Below are positions 24,064 to 38,763 of a DNA stretch of 64,000 nt, piece by piece. Position 1 is the stretch's first letter. Each line of letters starts with the position of its first letter. The translations under genes were made by a program, and so were the position numbers. Location of the stretch: contig NW_025963553.1 in NCBI RefSeq assembly GCF_910591885.1, positions 1,860,001-1,924,000 on the forward strand. Direction: 5' to 3'. The DNA is from Bombus terrestris. Its lineage: Eukaryota; Arthropoda; Insecta; Hymenoptera; Apidae. A model generated the notes under the pieces. That model did no database searches. It was not told the DNA's origin and was given only the letters and a program-made list of their open reading frames with translations.

Positions 24064-27000
24064 ATAGTACTATTTCCACATACTACAGTCCAATGTGATG
24101 TCCGAAGTGGCTGACAAAATTAGGTACTAACACGATATATATGCATATTGCAAGGTACATGTATACCTTGCAAATTGTGATCGTTGCTCGCTCGCTCCGC
24201 TCGCTCGTAAAAATTTAGTCCAACCTCACATCCGATCCGACACGTTCGCAAATTCGAAATAAGTCGCCACCATATCGAATAATGAACGCAAGATGGATTG
24301 GTTTTAGGTTACGCTATAGTTTTCGAGCGAGCGCAGCGAACGAAAGACGCGTAAAGGTGTGTCACAATCCAACGGTTTGGCACACACGGACATTGAAACA
24401 TTCGCACCAGCCCGAGGAGCCGGAAGTCTTTTTCCTATTGCCTGCTGACAAATGTTTACAGTTTGTGAATAGTTTCACATAAATAGTACTATTTCCACAT
24501 ACTACAGTCCAATGTGATGTCCGAAGTGGCTGACAAAATTAGGTACTAACACGAAATATATGCAAGGCAATATAAGGTATATGTATACCTTGCAAATTGT
24601 GCTCGTTGCTCGCTCGCTCCGCTCGCTCGTAAAAATTTAGTCCAACCTCACATCCGATCCGACACGTTCGCAAATTCGAAATAAGTCGCCACCATATCAA
24701 ATAATGAACGCAAGATGGATTGGTTTAGGTTACGCTATAGTTTTCGAGCGAGCGCAGCGAACGAGAGACGCGTAAAGGTGTGTCACAATCCAACGGTTTG
24801 GCACATACGGACATTGAAACATTCGCACCAGCCCGAGGAGCCGGAAGTCTTTATCCTATTGCCTGCTGACAAATGTTTACAGTTTGTGAATAGTTTCTCA
24901 TAAATAGTACTATTTCCACATACTACAGTCCAATGTGATGTCCGAAGTGGCTGACAAAATTAGGTACTAACACGAAATATATGCAAGGCAATATAAGGTA
25001 TATGTATACCTTGCAAATTGTGATCGTTGCTCGCTCGCTCCGCTCGCTCGTAAAAATTTAGTCCAACCTCACATACGATACGACACGTTCGCAAATTCGA
25101 AATAAGTTGCCTTCATATCGAATGACTAACGCAAGATGGATTGGGTTTAGGTTAGGCTACAGCTTTCGAGCGAGCGCAGCGAGCGAGAGACGCGTAAAGG
25201 TGTGTCACAATCCAACGGTTTGGCACATACTGACATTGAAACATTCGCACCAGCCCGAGGAGCCGGATGTCATTATCATATTGCCTGCTGACAAATGTTT
25301 ACAGTTTGTGAATAGTTTCACATAAATAGTACTATTTCCACATACTACAGGGCAATGTGATGTCCGAAGTGGCTGACGAAATTAGGTACTAACACGATAT
25401 ATATGCATATTGCAAGGTATATGTATACCTTGCAAATTGTGATCGTTGCTCGCTCGCTCCGCTCGCTCGTAAAAATTTAGTCCAACCTCACATCCGATCC
25501 GACACGTTCGCAAATTCGAAATAAGTCGCCTTCATATCGAATGACTAACGCAAGAGGGATTGGTTTTAGGTTAGGCTATAGTTTTCGAGCGAGCGCAGCG
25601 AGCGAGAGACGCGTAAAGGTGTATCACAATCTAACGGTTTGGCACATACGGACATTGAAACATTCGCACCAGCCAGAGGAGCCGGAAGTATTTATCCTAT
25701 TGCCTGCTGACAAATGTTTACAGTTTGTGAATAGTTTCACATAAATAGTACTATTTCCACATACTACAGTCCAATGTGATGTCCGAAGTGGCTAACCAAA
25801 TCAGGTACTAACACGATATATATGCATATTGCAAGGTATATGTATACCTTGCAAATTGTGATCGTTGCTCGCTCGCTCCGCTCGCTCGTAAAAATTTAGT
25901 CCAACCACACATCCGATCCGACACGTTCGCAAATTCGAAATAAGTCGCCACCATATCGAATAATGAACGCAAGATGGATTGGTTTTAGGTTACGCTATAG
26001 TTTTCGAGCGAGCGCAGCGAGCGAGAGACGCGTAAAGGTGTGTCACAATCCAACGGTTTGGCACATACTGACATTGAAACATTCGCAACAGCCCGAGGAG
26101 CCGGAAGTCTTTATCATACTGCCTACTGACAAATGTTTACAGTTTGTGAATAGTTTCTCATAAATAGTACTATTTCCACATACTACAGTCCAATGTGATG
26201 TCCGAAGTGGCTGACAAAATTAGGTACTAACACGAAATATATGCAAGGCAATATAAGGTATATGTATACCTTGCAAATTGTGATCGTTGCTCGCTCGCTC
26301 CGCTCGCTTGTAAAAATTTAGTCCAACCTCACATCCGATCCGACACGTTCGCAAATTCGAAATAAGTCGCCACCATATCGAATAATGAACGCAAGATGGA
26401 TTGGTTTTAGGTTACGCTATGGTTTTCGAGCGAGCGCAGCGAACGAGAGACGCGTAAAGGTGTGTCACAATCCAACGGTTTGGCACATACGGACATTGAA
26501 ACATTCGCACCAGCCCGAGGAGCCGGAAGTCTTTATCCTATTGCCTGCTGACAAATGTTTACAGTTTGTGAATAGTTTCACATAAATAGTACTATTTCCA
26601 CATACTACAGTCCAATGTGATGTCCGAAGTGGCTAACAAAATTAGGTACTAACACGATATATATGCATATTGCAAGGTATATGTATACCTTGCAAATTGT
26701 GATCGTTGCTCGCTCGCTCCGCTCGCTCGTAAAAATTTACTCCAACCTCACATCCGATCCGACACGTTCGCAAATTCGAAATAAGTCGCCACCATATCGA
26801 ATAATGAACGCAAGGTGGATTGGTTTTAGGTTACGCTATAGTTTTCGAGAGAGCGCAGCGAACGAGAGACGCGTAAAGGTGTGTCACAATCCAACGGTTT
26901 GGCACATACGGACATTGAAACATTCGCACCAGCCCGAGGAGCCGGAAGTCTTTATCCTATTGCCTGCTGACAAATGTTTACAGTTTGTGAATAGTTTCAC

Positions 27001-27845
27001 ATAAATAGTACTATTTCCACATACTACAGTCCAATGTGATGTCCGAAGTGGCTAACAAAATTAGGTACCAACACGATATATATGCATATTGCAAGGTATA
27101 CATATACCTTGCAAATTGTGATCGTTGCTCGCTCGCTCCGCTCGCTCGTAAAAATTTAGTCCAACCTCACATCCGATCCGACACGTTCGCAAATTCGAAA
27201 TAAGTCGCCACCATATCGAATAATGAACGTAAGATGGATTGGCTTTAGGTTACGCTATAGTTTTCGAGCGAGCGCAGCGAACGAGAGACGCGTAAAGGTG
27301 TGTCACAATCCAACGGTTTGGCACATACGGACATTGAAACATTCGCACCAGCCCGAGGAGCCGGAAGTCTTTATCCTATTGCCTGCTGACAAATGTTTAC
27401 AGTTTGTGAATAGTTTCACATAAATAGTACTATTTCCACATACTACAGTCCAATGTGATGTCCGAAGTGGCTGACAAAATTAGGTACTAACACGAAATAT
27501 ATGCAAGGCAATATAAGGTATATGTATACCTTGCAAATTGTGATCGTTGCTCGCTCGCTCCGCTCGCTCGTAAAAATTTAGTCCAACCTCACATCCGATC
27601 CGACACGTTCGCAAATTCGAAATAAGTCGCCACCATATCGAATAATGAACGCAAGGTGGATTGGTTTTAGGTTACGCTATAGTTTTCGAGAGAGCGCAGC
27701 GAACGAGAGACGCGTAAAGGTGTGTCACAATCCAACGGTTTGGCACATACGGACATTGAAACATTCGCACCAGCCCGAGGAGCCGGAAGTCTTTATCCTA
27801 TTGCCTGCTGACAAATGTTTACAGTTTGTGAATAGTTTCACATAA
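24064..27845 (+). repeat. 11-mer HOR derivative, copy 4 (9 monomers)
   Basis: Monomers end at 24482, 24903, 25325, 25744, 26163, 26585, 27004, 27423 and 27845: g/e*, i, j, b, c, d, e, f, e. Relative to copy 3, i and j are shifted by 5883, but b onward by 5464. One 419-bp a monomer has therefore been cleanly removed between j and b. The final g is also absent. The first monomer is g-like at its 5' side and e*-like (FFLL) at its 3' side. Confidence 0.8.
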
Positions 27846-30800
27846 ATAGTACTATTTCCACATACTACAGTCCAATGTGATGTCCGAAGTGGCTAACAAA
27901 ATTAGGTACCAACACGATATATATGCATATTGCAAGGTATATGTATACCTTGCAAATTGTGATCGTTGCTCGCTCGCTCCGCTCGCTCGTAAAAATTTAG
28001 TCCAACCACACATCCGATCCGACACGTTCGCAAATTCGAAATAAGTCGCCACCATATCGAATAATGAACGCAAGATGGATTGGTTTTAGGTTACGCTATA
28101 GTTTTCGAGCGAGCGCAGCGAGCGAGAGACGCGTAAAGGTGTGTCACAATCCAACGGTTTGGCACATACTGACATTGAAACATTCGCAACAGCCCGAGGA
28201 GCCGGAAGTCTTTATCATACTGCCTACTGACAAATGTTTACAGTTTGTGAATAGTTTCTCATAAATAGTACTATTTCCACATACTACAGTCCAATGTGAT
28301 GTCCGAAGTGGCGGACAAAATTAGGTACTAACACGAGATATATGCAAGGCAATATAAGGTATATGTATACCTTGCAAATTGTGATCGTTGCTCGCTCGCT
28401 CCGCTCGCTCGTAAAAATTTAGTCCAACCACACATCCGATCCGACACGTTCGCAAATTCAAAATAAGTCGCCACCATATCGAATAATGTACGCAAGGTGG
28501 ATTGGCTTCAGGTTACGCTATAGTTTTCGAGCGAGCGCAGCGAACGAGAGACGCGTAAAGGTGTGTCACAATCCAACGGTTTGGCACATACGGACATTGA
28601 AACATTCGCACCAGCCCGAGGAGCCGGAAGTCTTTATCCTATTGCCTACTGACAAATGTTTACAGTTTGTGAATAGTTTCACATAAATAGTACTATTTCC
28701 ACATACTACAGTCCAATGTGATGTCCGAAGTGGCTGACAAAATTAGGTACTAACACGATATATATGCATATTGCAAGGTACATGTATACCTTGCAAATTG
28801 TGATCGTTGCTCGCTCGCTCCGCTCGCTCGTAAAAATTTAGTCCAACCTCACATCCGATCCGACACGTTCGCAAATTCGAAATAAGTCGCCACCATATCG
28901 AATAATGAACGCAAGATGGATTGGTTTTAGGTTACGCTATAGTTTTCGAGCGAGCGCAGCGAACGAAAGACGCGTAAAGGTGTGTCACAATCCAACGGTT
29001 TGGCACACACGGACATTGAAACATTCGCACCAGCCCGAGGAGCCGGAAGTCTTTATCCTATTGCCTGCTGACAAATGTTTACAGTTTGTGAATAGTTTCA
29101 CATAAATAGTACTATTTCCACATACTACAGTCCAATGTGATGTCCGAAGTGGCTGACAAAATTAGGTACTAACACGAAATATATGCAAGGCAATATAAGG
29201 TATATGTATACCTTGCAAATTGTGATCGTTGCTCGCTCGCTCCGCTCGCTCGTAAAAATTTAGTCCAACCACACATCCGATCCGACACGTTCGCAAATTC
29301 GAAATAAGTCGCCTTCATATCGAATGACTAACGCAAGAGGGATTGGTTTTAGGCTAGGCTATAGTTTTCGAGCGAGCGCAGCGAGCGAGAGACGCGTAAA
29401 GGTGTATCACAATCTAACGGTTTGGGACATACGGACATTGAAACATTCGCACCAGACCGAGGGGCCGGAAGTCTTTATCCTATTGCCTGCTGACAAATGT
29501 TTACAGTTTGTGAATAGTTTCACATAAATAGTACTATTTCCACATACTACAGTCCAATGTGATGTCCGAAGTGGCTGACAAAATTAGGTACTAACACGAT
29601 ATATATGCATATTGCAAGGTATATGTATACCTTGCAAATTGTGATCGTTGGTCGCTCGCTCCGCTCGCTCGTAAAAATTTAGTCCAACCTCACATCCGAT
29701 CCGACACGTTCGCAAATTCGAAATAAGTCGCCTTCATATCGAATGACTAACGCAAGAGGGATTGGTTTTAGGTAAGGCTATAGTTTTCGAGCGAGCGCAG
29801 CGAGCGAGAGACGCGTAAAGGTGTATCACAATCTAACGGTTTGGCACATACGGACATTGAAACATTCGCACCAGCCAGAGGAGCCGGAAGTATTTATCCT
29901 ATTGCCTGCTGACAAATGTTTACAGTTTGTGAATAGTTTCACATAAATAGTACTATTTCCACATACTACAGTCCAATGTGATGTCCGAAGTGGCTAACCA
30001 AATCAGGTACTAACACGATATATATGCATATTGCAAGGTATATGTATACCTTGCAAATTGTGATCGTTGCTCGCTCGCTCCGCTCGCTCGTAAAAATTTA
30101 GTCCAACCACACATCCGATCCGACACGTTCGCAAATTCGAAATAAGTCGCCACCATATCGAATAATGAACGCAAGATGGATTGGTTTTAGGTTACGCTAT
30201 AGTTTTCGAGCGAGCGCAGCGAGCGAGAGACGCGTAAAGGTGTGTCACAATCCAACGGTTTGGCACATACTGACATTGAAACATTCGCAACAGCCCGAGG
30301 AGCCGGAAGTCTTTATCATACTGCCTACTGACAAATGTTTACAGTTTGTGAATAGTTTCTCATAAATAGTACTATTTCCACATACTACAGTCCAATGTGA
30401 TGTCCGAAGTGGCTGACAAAATTAGGTACTAACACGAAATATATGCAAGGCAATATAAGGTATATGTATACCTTGCAAATTGTGATCGTTGCTCGCTCGC
30501 TCCGCTCGCTCGTAAAAATTTAGTCCAACCTCACATCCGATCCGACACGTTCGCAAATTCGAAATAAGTCGCCACCATATCGAATAATGAACGCAAGATG
30601 GATTGGTTTTAGGTTACGCTATGGTTTTCGAGCGAGCGCAGCGAACGAGAGACGCGTAAAGGTGTGTCACAATCCAACGGTTTGGCACATACGGACATTG
30701 AAACATTCGCACCAGCCCGAGGAGCCGGAAGTCTTTATCCTATTGCCTGCTGACAAATGTTTACAGTTTGTGAATAGTTTCACATAAATAGTACTATTTC

Positions 30801-32047
30801 CACATACTACAGTCCAATGTGATGTCCGAAGTGGCTAACAAAATTAGGTACTAACACGATATATATGCATATTGCAAGGTATATGTATACCTTGCAAATT
30901 GTGATCGTTGCTCGCTCGCTCCGCTCGCTCGTAAAAATTTACTCCAACCTCACATCCGATCCGACACGTTCGCAAATTCGAAATAAGTCGCCACCATATC
31001 GAATAATGAACGCAAGGTGGATTGGTTTTAGGTTACGCTATAGTTTTCGAGAGAGCGCAGCGAACGAGAGACGCGTAAAGGTGTGTCACAATCCAACGGT
31101 TTGGCACATACGGACATTGAAACATTCGCACCAGCCCGAGGAGCCGGAAGTCTTTATCCTATTGCCTGCTGACAAATGTTTACAGTTTGTGAATAGTTTC
31201 ACATAAATAGTACTATTTCCACATACTACAGTCCAATGTGATGTCCGAAGTGGCTAACAAAATTAGGTACCAACACGATATATATGCATATTGCAAGGTA
31301 TATGTATACCTTGCAAATTGTGATCGTTGCTCGCTCGCTCCGCTCGCTCGTAAAAATTTAGTCCAACCTCACATCCGATCCGACACGTTCGCAAATTCGA
31401 AATAAGTCGCCACCATATCGAATAATGAACGTAAGATGGATTGGCTTTAGGTTACGCTATAGTTTTCGAGCGAGCGCAGCGAACGAGAGACGCGTAAAGG
31501 TGTGTCACAATCCAACGGTTTGGCACATACGGACATTGAAACATTCGCACCAGCCCGAGGAGCCGGAAGTCTTTATCCTATTGCCTGCTGACAAATGTTT
31601 ACAGTTTGTGAATAGTTTCACATAAATAGTACTATTTCCACATACTACAGTCCAATGTGATGTCCGAAGTGGCTGACAAAATTAGGTACTAACACGAAAT
31701 ATATGCAAGGCAATATAAGGTATATGTATACCTTGCAAATTGTGATCGTTGCTCGCTCGCTCCGCTCGCTCGTAAAAATTTAGTCCAACCTCACATCCGA
31801 TCCGACACGTTCGCAAATTCGAAATAAGTCGCCACCATATCGAATAATGAACGCAAGGTGGATTGGTTTTAGGTTACGCTATAGTTTTCGAAAGAGCGCA
31901 GCGAACGAGAGACGCGTAAAGGTGTGTCACAATCCAACGGTTTGGCACATACGGACATTGAAACATTCGCACCAGCCCGAGGAGCCGGAAGTCTTTATCC
32001 TATTGCCTGCTGACAAATGTTTACAGTTTGTGAATAGTTTCACATAA
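27846..32047 (+). repeat. 10-mer HOR derivative (4202 bp), copy 5
   Basis: Monomers end at 28264, 28686, 29105, 29527, 29946, 30365, 30787, 31206, 31625 and 32047: c h g a b c d e f e. Starts from b onward (25541, 25963, 26385, 26663, 27223, 27645) recur at +4202. The i and j monomers are missing while a is present, the reverse of copy 4. The b monomer (29528-29946) has TAA at 29773 in the recurrent frame, and the last e has CGAAAGAG near 31891. Confidence 0.8.
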
Positions 32048-32466
32048 ATAGTACTATTTCCACATACTACAGTCCAATGTGATGTCCGAAGTGGCTAACA
32101 AAATTAGGTACCAACACGATATATATGCATATTGCAAGGTATATGTATACCTTGCAAATTGTGATCGTTGCTCGCTCGCTCCGCTCGCTCGTAAAAATTT
32201 AGTCCAACCACACATCCGATCCGACACGTTCGCAAATTCGAAATAAGTCGCCACCATATCGAATAATGAACGCAAGGTGGATTGGCTTTAGGTTACGCTA
32301 TAGTTTTCGAGCGAGCGCAGCGAACGAGAGACGCGTAAAGGTGTGTCACAATCCAACGGTTTGGCACATACGGACATTGAAACATTCGCACCAGCCCGAG
32401 GAGCCGGAAGTCTTTATCCTATTGCCTACTGACAAATGTTTACAGTTTGTGAATAGTTTCACATAA
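32048..32466 (+). repeat. Single h monomer linking copy 5 to the 6-mer HOR
   Basis: An h-type monomer whose counterpart in the previous unit is 28265-28686 (shift 3780). The c monomer that precedes h in that unit is absent here, another one-monomer loss. Its downstream linker has the GGTACATG variant shared with 8193 and 28780. Confidence 0.75.
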
Positions 32467-34983
32467 ATAGTACTATTTCCACATACTACAGTCCAATGTG
32501 ATGTCCGAAGTGGCTGACAAAATTAGGTACTAACACGATATATATGCATATTGCAAGGTACATGTATACCTTGCAAATTGTGATCGTTGCTCGCTCGCTC
32601 CGCTCGCTCGTAAAAATTTAGTCCAACCTCACATCCGATCCGACACGTTCGCAAATTCGAAATAAGTCGCCACCATATCGAATAATGAACGCAAGATGGA
32701 TTGGTTTTAGGTTACGCTATAGTTTTCGAGCGAGCGCAGCGAACGAAAGACGCGTAAAGGTGTGTCACAATCCAACGGTTTGGCACACACGGACATTGAA
32801 ACATTCGCACCAGCCCGAGGAGCCGGAAGTCTTTATCCTATTGCCTGCTGACAAATGTTTACAGTTTGTGAATAGTTTCACATAAATAGTACTATTTCCA
32901 CATACTACAGTCCAATGTGATGTCCGAAGTGGCTGACAAAATTAGGTACTAACACGAAATATATGCAAGGCAATATAAGGTATATGTATACCTTGCAAAT
33001 TGTGATCGTTGCTCGCTCGCTCCGCTCGCTCGTAAAAATTTAGTCCAACCACACATCCGATCCGACACGTTCGCAAATTCGAAATAAGTCGCCTTCATAT
33101 CGAATGACTAACGCAAGAGGGATTGGTTTTAGGCTAGGCTATAGTTTTCGAGCGAGCGCAGCGAGCGAGAGACGCGTAAAGGTGTATCACAATCTAACGG
33201 TTTGGGACATACGGACATTGAAACATTCGCACCAGACCGAGGGGCCGGAAGTCTTTATCCTATTGCCTGCTGACAAATGTTTACAGTTTGTGAATAGTTT
33301 CACATAAATAGTACTATTTCCACATACTACAGTGCAATGTGATGTCCGAAGTGGCTGACAAAATTAGGTACTAACACGATATATATGCATATTGCAAGGT
33401 ATATGTATACCTTGCAAATTGTGATCGTTGGTCGCTCGCTCCGCTCGCTCGTAAAAATTTAGTCCAACCTCACATCCGATCCGACACGTTCGCAAATTCG
33501 AAATAAGTCGCCTTCATATCGAATGACTAACGCAAGAGGGATTGGTTTTAGGTTAGGCTATAGTTTTCGAGCGAGCGCAGCGAGCGAGAGACGCGTAAAG
33601 GTGTATCACAATCTAACGGTTTGGCACATACGGACATTGAAACATTCGCACCAGCCAGAGGAGCCGGAAGTATTTATCCTATTGCCTGCTGACAAATGTT
33701 TACAGTTTGTGAATAGTTTCACATAAATAGTACTATTTCCACATACTACAGTCCAATGTGATGTCCGAAGTGGCTAACCAAATCAGGTACTAACACGATA
33801 TATATGCATATTGCAAGGTATATGTATACCTTGCAAATTGTGATCGTTGCTCGCTCGCTCCGCTCGCTCGTAAAAATTTAGTCCAACCTCACATCCGATC
33901 CGACACGTTCGCAAATTCGAAATAAGTCGCCTTCATATCGAATGACTAACGCAAGAGGGATTGGTTTGAGGCTAGGCTATAGTTTTCGAGCGAGCGCAGC
34001 GAGCGAGAGACGCGTAAAGGTGTATCACAATCTAACGGTTTGGGACATACGGACATTGAAACATTCGCACCAGACCGAGGAGCCGGAAGTCTTTATCCTA
34101 TTGCCTGCTGACAAATGTTTACAGTTTGTGAATAGTTTCACATAAATAGTACTATTTCCACATACTACAGTGCAATGTGATGTCCGAAGTGGCTGACAAA
34201 ATTAGGTACTAACACGATATATATGCATATTGCAAGGTATATGTATACCTTGCAAATTGTGATCGTTGGTCGCTCGCTCCGCTCGCTCGTAAAAATTTAG
34301 TCCAACCTCACATCCGATCCGACACGTTCGCAAATTCGAAATAAGTCGCCTTCATATCGAATGACTAACGCAAGAGGGATTGGTTTTAGGTTAGGCTATA
34401 GTTTTCGAGCGAGCGCAGCGAGCGAGAGACGCGTAAAGGTGTATCACAATCTAACGGTTTGGCACATACGGACATTGAAACATTCGCACCAGCCAGAGGA
34501 GCCGGAAGTATTTATCCTATTGCCTGCTGACAAATGTTTACAGTTTGTGAATAGTTTCACATAAATAGTACTATTTCCACATACTACAGTCCAATGTGAT
34601 GTCCGAAGTGGCTAACCAAATTAGGTACTAACACGATATATATGCATATTGCAAGGTATATGTATACCTTGCAAATTGTGATCGTTGCTCGCTCGCTCCG
34701 CTCGCTCGTAAAAATTTACTCCAACCTCACATCCGATCCGACACGTTCGCAAATTCGAAATAAGTCGCCACCATATCGAATAATGAACGCAAGGTGGATT
34801 GGCTTTAGGTTACGCTATAGTTTTCGAGAGAGCGCAGCGAACGAGAGACGCGTAAAGGTGTGTCACAATCCAACGGTTTGGCACATACGGACATTGAAAC
34901 ATTCGCACCAGCCCGAGGAGCCGGAAGTCTTTATCCTATTGCCTACTGACAAATGTTTACAGTTTGTGAATAGTTTCACATAA
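32467..34983 (+). repeat. 6-mer HOR (2517 bp), copy 1
   Basis: Monomers end at 32885, 33307, 33726, 34145, 34564 and 34983: g a b a' b e/h. The a' member carries GGTTTGAGG (GIGLRL). The last monomer is a chimera: an e-like CGAG arm (CGAGAGAG) followed by an h-like 3' end (CCTACTGAC). Five starts recur at exactly +2517. Confidence 0.83.
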
Positions 34984-37081
34984 ATAGTACTATTTCCACA
35001 TACTACAGTCCAATGTGATGTCCGAAGTGGCTGACAAAATTAGGTACTAACACGATATATATGCATATTGCAAGGTACATGTATACCTTGCAAATTGTGA
35101 TCGTTGCTCGCTCGCTCCGCTCGCTCGTAAAAATTTAGTCCAACCTCACATCCGATCCGACACGTTCGCAAATTCGAAATAAGTCGCCACCATATCGAAT
35201 AATGAACGCAAGATGGATTGGTTTTAGGTTACGCTATAGTTTTCGAGCGAGCGCAGCGAACGAAAGACGCGTAAAGGTGTGTCACAATCCAACGGTTTGG
35301 CACACACGGACATTGAAACATTCGCACCAGCCCGAGGAGCCGGAAGTCTTTATCCTATTGCCTGCTGACAAATGTTTACAGTTTGTGAATAGTTTCACAT
35401 AAATAGTACTATTTCCACATACTACAGTCCAATGTGATGTCCGAAGTGGCTGACAAAATTAGGTACTAACACGAAATATATGCAAGGCAATATAAGGTAT
35501 ATGTATACCTTGCAAATTGTGATCGTTGCTCGCTCGCTCCGCTCGCTCGTAAAAATTTAGTCCAACCACACATCCGATCCGACACGTTCGCAAATTCGAA
35601 ATAAGTCGCCTTCATATCGAATGACTAACGCAAGAGGGATTGGTTTTAGGCTAGGCTATAGTTTTCGAGCGAGCGCAGCGAGCGAGAGACGCGTAAAGGT
35701 GTATCACATTCTAACGGTTTGGGACATACGGACATTGAAACATTCGCACCAGACCGAGGGGCCGGAAGTCTTTATCCTATTGCCTGCTGACAAATGTTTA
35801 CAGTTTGTGAATAGTTTCACATAAATAGTACTATTTCCACATACTACAGTGCAATGTGATGTCCGAAGTGGCTGACAAAATTAGGTACTAACACGATATA
35901 TATGCATATTGCAAGGTATATGTATACCTTGCAAATTGTGATCGTTGGTCGCTCGCTCCGCTCGCTCGTAAAAATTTAGTCCAACCTCACATCCGATCCG
36001 ACACGTTCGCAAATTCGAAATAAGTCGCCTTCATATCGAATGACTAACGCAAGAGGGATTGGTTTTAGGTTAGGCTATAGTTTTCGAGCGAGCGCAGCGA
36101 GCGAGAGACGCGTAAAGGTGTATCACAATCTAACGGTTTGGCACATACGGACATTGAAACATTCGCACCAGCCAGAGGAGCCGGAAGTATTTATCCTATT
36201 GCCTGCTGACAAATGTTTACAGTTTGTGAATAGTTTCACATAAATAGTACTATTTCCACATACTACAGTCCAATGTGATGTCCGAAGTGGCTAACCAAAT
36301 CAGGTACTAACACGATATATATGCATATTGCAAGGTATATGTATACCTTGCAAATTGTGATCGTTGCTCGCTCGCTCCGCTCGCTCGTAAAAATTTAGTC
36401 CAACCTCACATCCGATCCGACACGTTCGCAAATTCGAAATAAGTCGCCTTCATATCGAATGACTAACGCAAGAGGGATTGGTTTGAGGCTAGGCTATAGT
36501 TTTCGAGCGAGCGCAGCGAGCGAGAGACGCGTAAAGGTGTATCACAATCTAACGGTTTGGGACATACGGACATTGAAACATTCGCACCAGACCGAGGAGC
36601 CGGAAGTCTTTATCCTATTGCCTGCTGACAAATGTTTACAGTTTGTGAATAGTTTCACATAAATAGTACTATTTCCACATACTACAGTGCAATGTGATGT
36701 CCGAAGTGGCTGACAAAATTAGGTACTAACACGATATATATGCATATTGCAAGGTATATGTATACCTTGCAAATTGTGATCGTTGGTCGCTCGCTCCGCT
36801 CGCTCGTAAAAATTTAGTCCAACCTCACATCCGATCCGACACGTTCGCAAATTCGAAATAAGTCGCCTTCATATCGAATGACTAACGCAAGAGGGATTGG
36901 TTTTAGGTTAGGCTATAGTTTTCGAGCGAGCGCAGCGAGCGAGAGACGCGTAAAGGTGTATCACAATCTAACGGTTTGGCACATACGGACATTGAAACAT
37001 TCGCACCAGCCAGAGGAGCCGGAAGTATTTATCCTATTGCCTGCTGACAAATGTTTACAGTTTGTGAATAGTTTCACATAA
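34984..37081 (+). repeat. 6-mer HOR, copy 2 (5 of 6 monomers)
   Basis: Monomers end at 35402, 35824, 36243, 36662 and 37081: g a b a' b. The sixth position is replaced by a c monomer. The a member has a private CACATTCTAAC change (HIL). The a' b c series at 36459, 36878 and 37300 recurs at 50753, 51172 and 51594, all +14294. Confidence 0.83.
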
Positions 37082-38763
37082 ATAGTACTATTTCCACATA
37101 CTACAGTCCAATGTGATGTCCGAAGTGGCTAACCAAATTAGGTACTAACACGATATATATGCATATTGCAAGGTATATGTATACCTTGCAAATTGTGATC
37201 GTTGCTCGCTCGCTCCGCTCGCTCGTAAAAATTTAGTCCAACCACACATCCGATCCGACACGTTCGCAAATTCGAAATAAGTCGCCACCATATCGAATAA
37301 TGAACGCAAGATGGATTGGTTTTAGGTTACGCTATAGTTTTCGAGCGAGCGCAGCGAGCGAGAGACGCGTAAAGGTGTGTCACAATCCAACGGTTTGGCA
37401 CATACTGACATTGAAACATTCGCAACAGCCCGAGGAGCCGGAAGTCTTTATCATACTGCCTACTGACAAATGTTTACAGTTTGTGAATAGTTTCTCATAA
37501 ATAGTACTATTTCCACATACTACAGTCCAATGTGATGTCCGAAGTGGCTGACAAAATTAGGTACTAACACGAAATATATGCAAGGCAATATAAGGTATAT
37601 GTATACCTTGCAAATTGTGATCGTTGCTCGCTCGCTCCGCTCGCTCGTAAAAATTTAGTCCAACCTCACATCCGATCCGACACGTTCGCAAATTCGAAAT
37701 AAGTCGCCACCATATCGAATAATGAACGTAAGATGGATTGGCTTTAGGTTACGCTATAGTTTTCGAGCGAGCGCAGCGAACGAGAGACGCGTAAAGGTGT
37801 GTCACAATCCAACGGTTTGGCACATACGGACATTGAAACATTCGCACCAGCCCGAGGAGCCGGAAGTCTTTATCCTATTGCCTGCTGACAAATGTTTACA
37901 GTTTGTGAATAGTTTCACATAAATAGTACTATTTCCACATACTACAGTCCAATGTGATGTCCGAAGTGGCTGACAAAATTAGGTACTAACACGAAATATA
38001 TGCAAGGCAGTATAAGGTATATGTATACCTTGCAAATTGTGATCGTTGCTCGCTCGCTCCGCTCGCTCGTAAAAATTTAGTCCAACCTCACATCCGATCC
38101 GACACGTTCGCAAATTCGAAATAAGTCGCCACCATATCGAATAATGGACGCAAGGTGGATTGGTTTTAGGTTACGCTATAGTTTTCGAGAGAGCGCAGCG
38201 AACGAGAGACGCGTAAAGGTGTGTCACAATCCAACGGTTTGGCACATACGGACATTGAAACATTCGCACCAGCCCGAGGAGCCGGAAGTCTTTATCCTAT
38301 TGCCTGCTGACAAATGTTTACAGTTTGTTAATAGTTTCACATAAATAGTACTATTTCCACATACTACAGTCCAATGTGATGTCCGAAGTGGCTAACAAAA
38401 TTAGGTACCAACACGATATATATGCATATTGCAAGGTATATGTATACCTTGCAAATTGTGATCGTTGCTCGCTCGCTCCGCTCGCTCGTAAAAATTTAGT
38501 CCAACCACACATCCGATCCGACACGTTCGCAAATTCGAAATAAGTCGCCTTCATATCGAATGACTAACGCAAGAGGGATTGGTTTTAGGTTAGGCTATAG
38601 TTTTCGAGAGAGCGCAGCGAACGAGAGACGCGTAAAGGTGTATCACAATCTAACGGTTTGGGACATACGGACATTGAAACATTCGCACCAGACCGAGGGG
38701 CCGGAAGTCTTTATCCTATTGCCTGCTGACAAATGTTTACAGTTTGTGAATAGTTTCACATAA
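37082..38763 (+). repeat. Four-monomer transition block ending in a chimera (c f e b/e/a)
   Basis: Monomers end at 37500, 37922, 38344 and 38763. The e monomer has private ATGGACGC and TTTGTTAATAG changes. The last monomer is mosaic: b-like up to about 38600, an e-like CGAG arm at 38605-38626 (CGAGAGAG, CGAACGAG), then a-like (TTTGGGACA, CAGACCGAGGGG). Confidence 0.75.
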
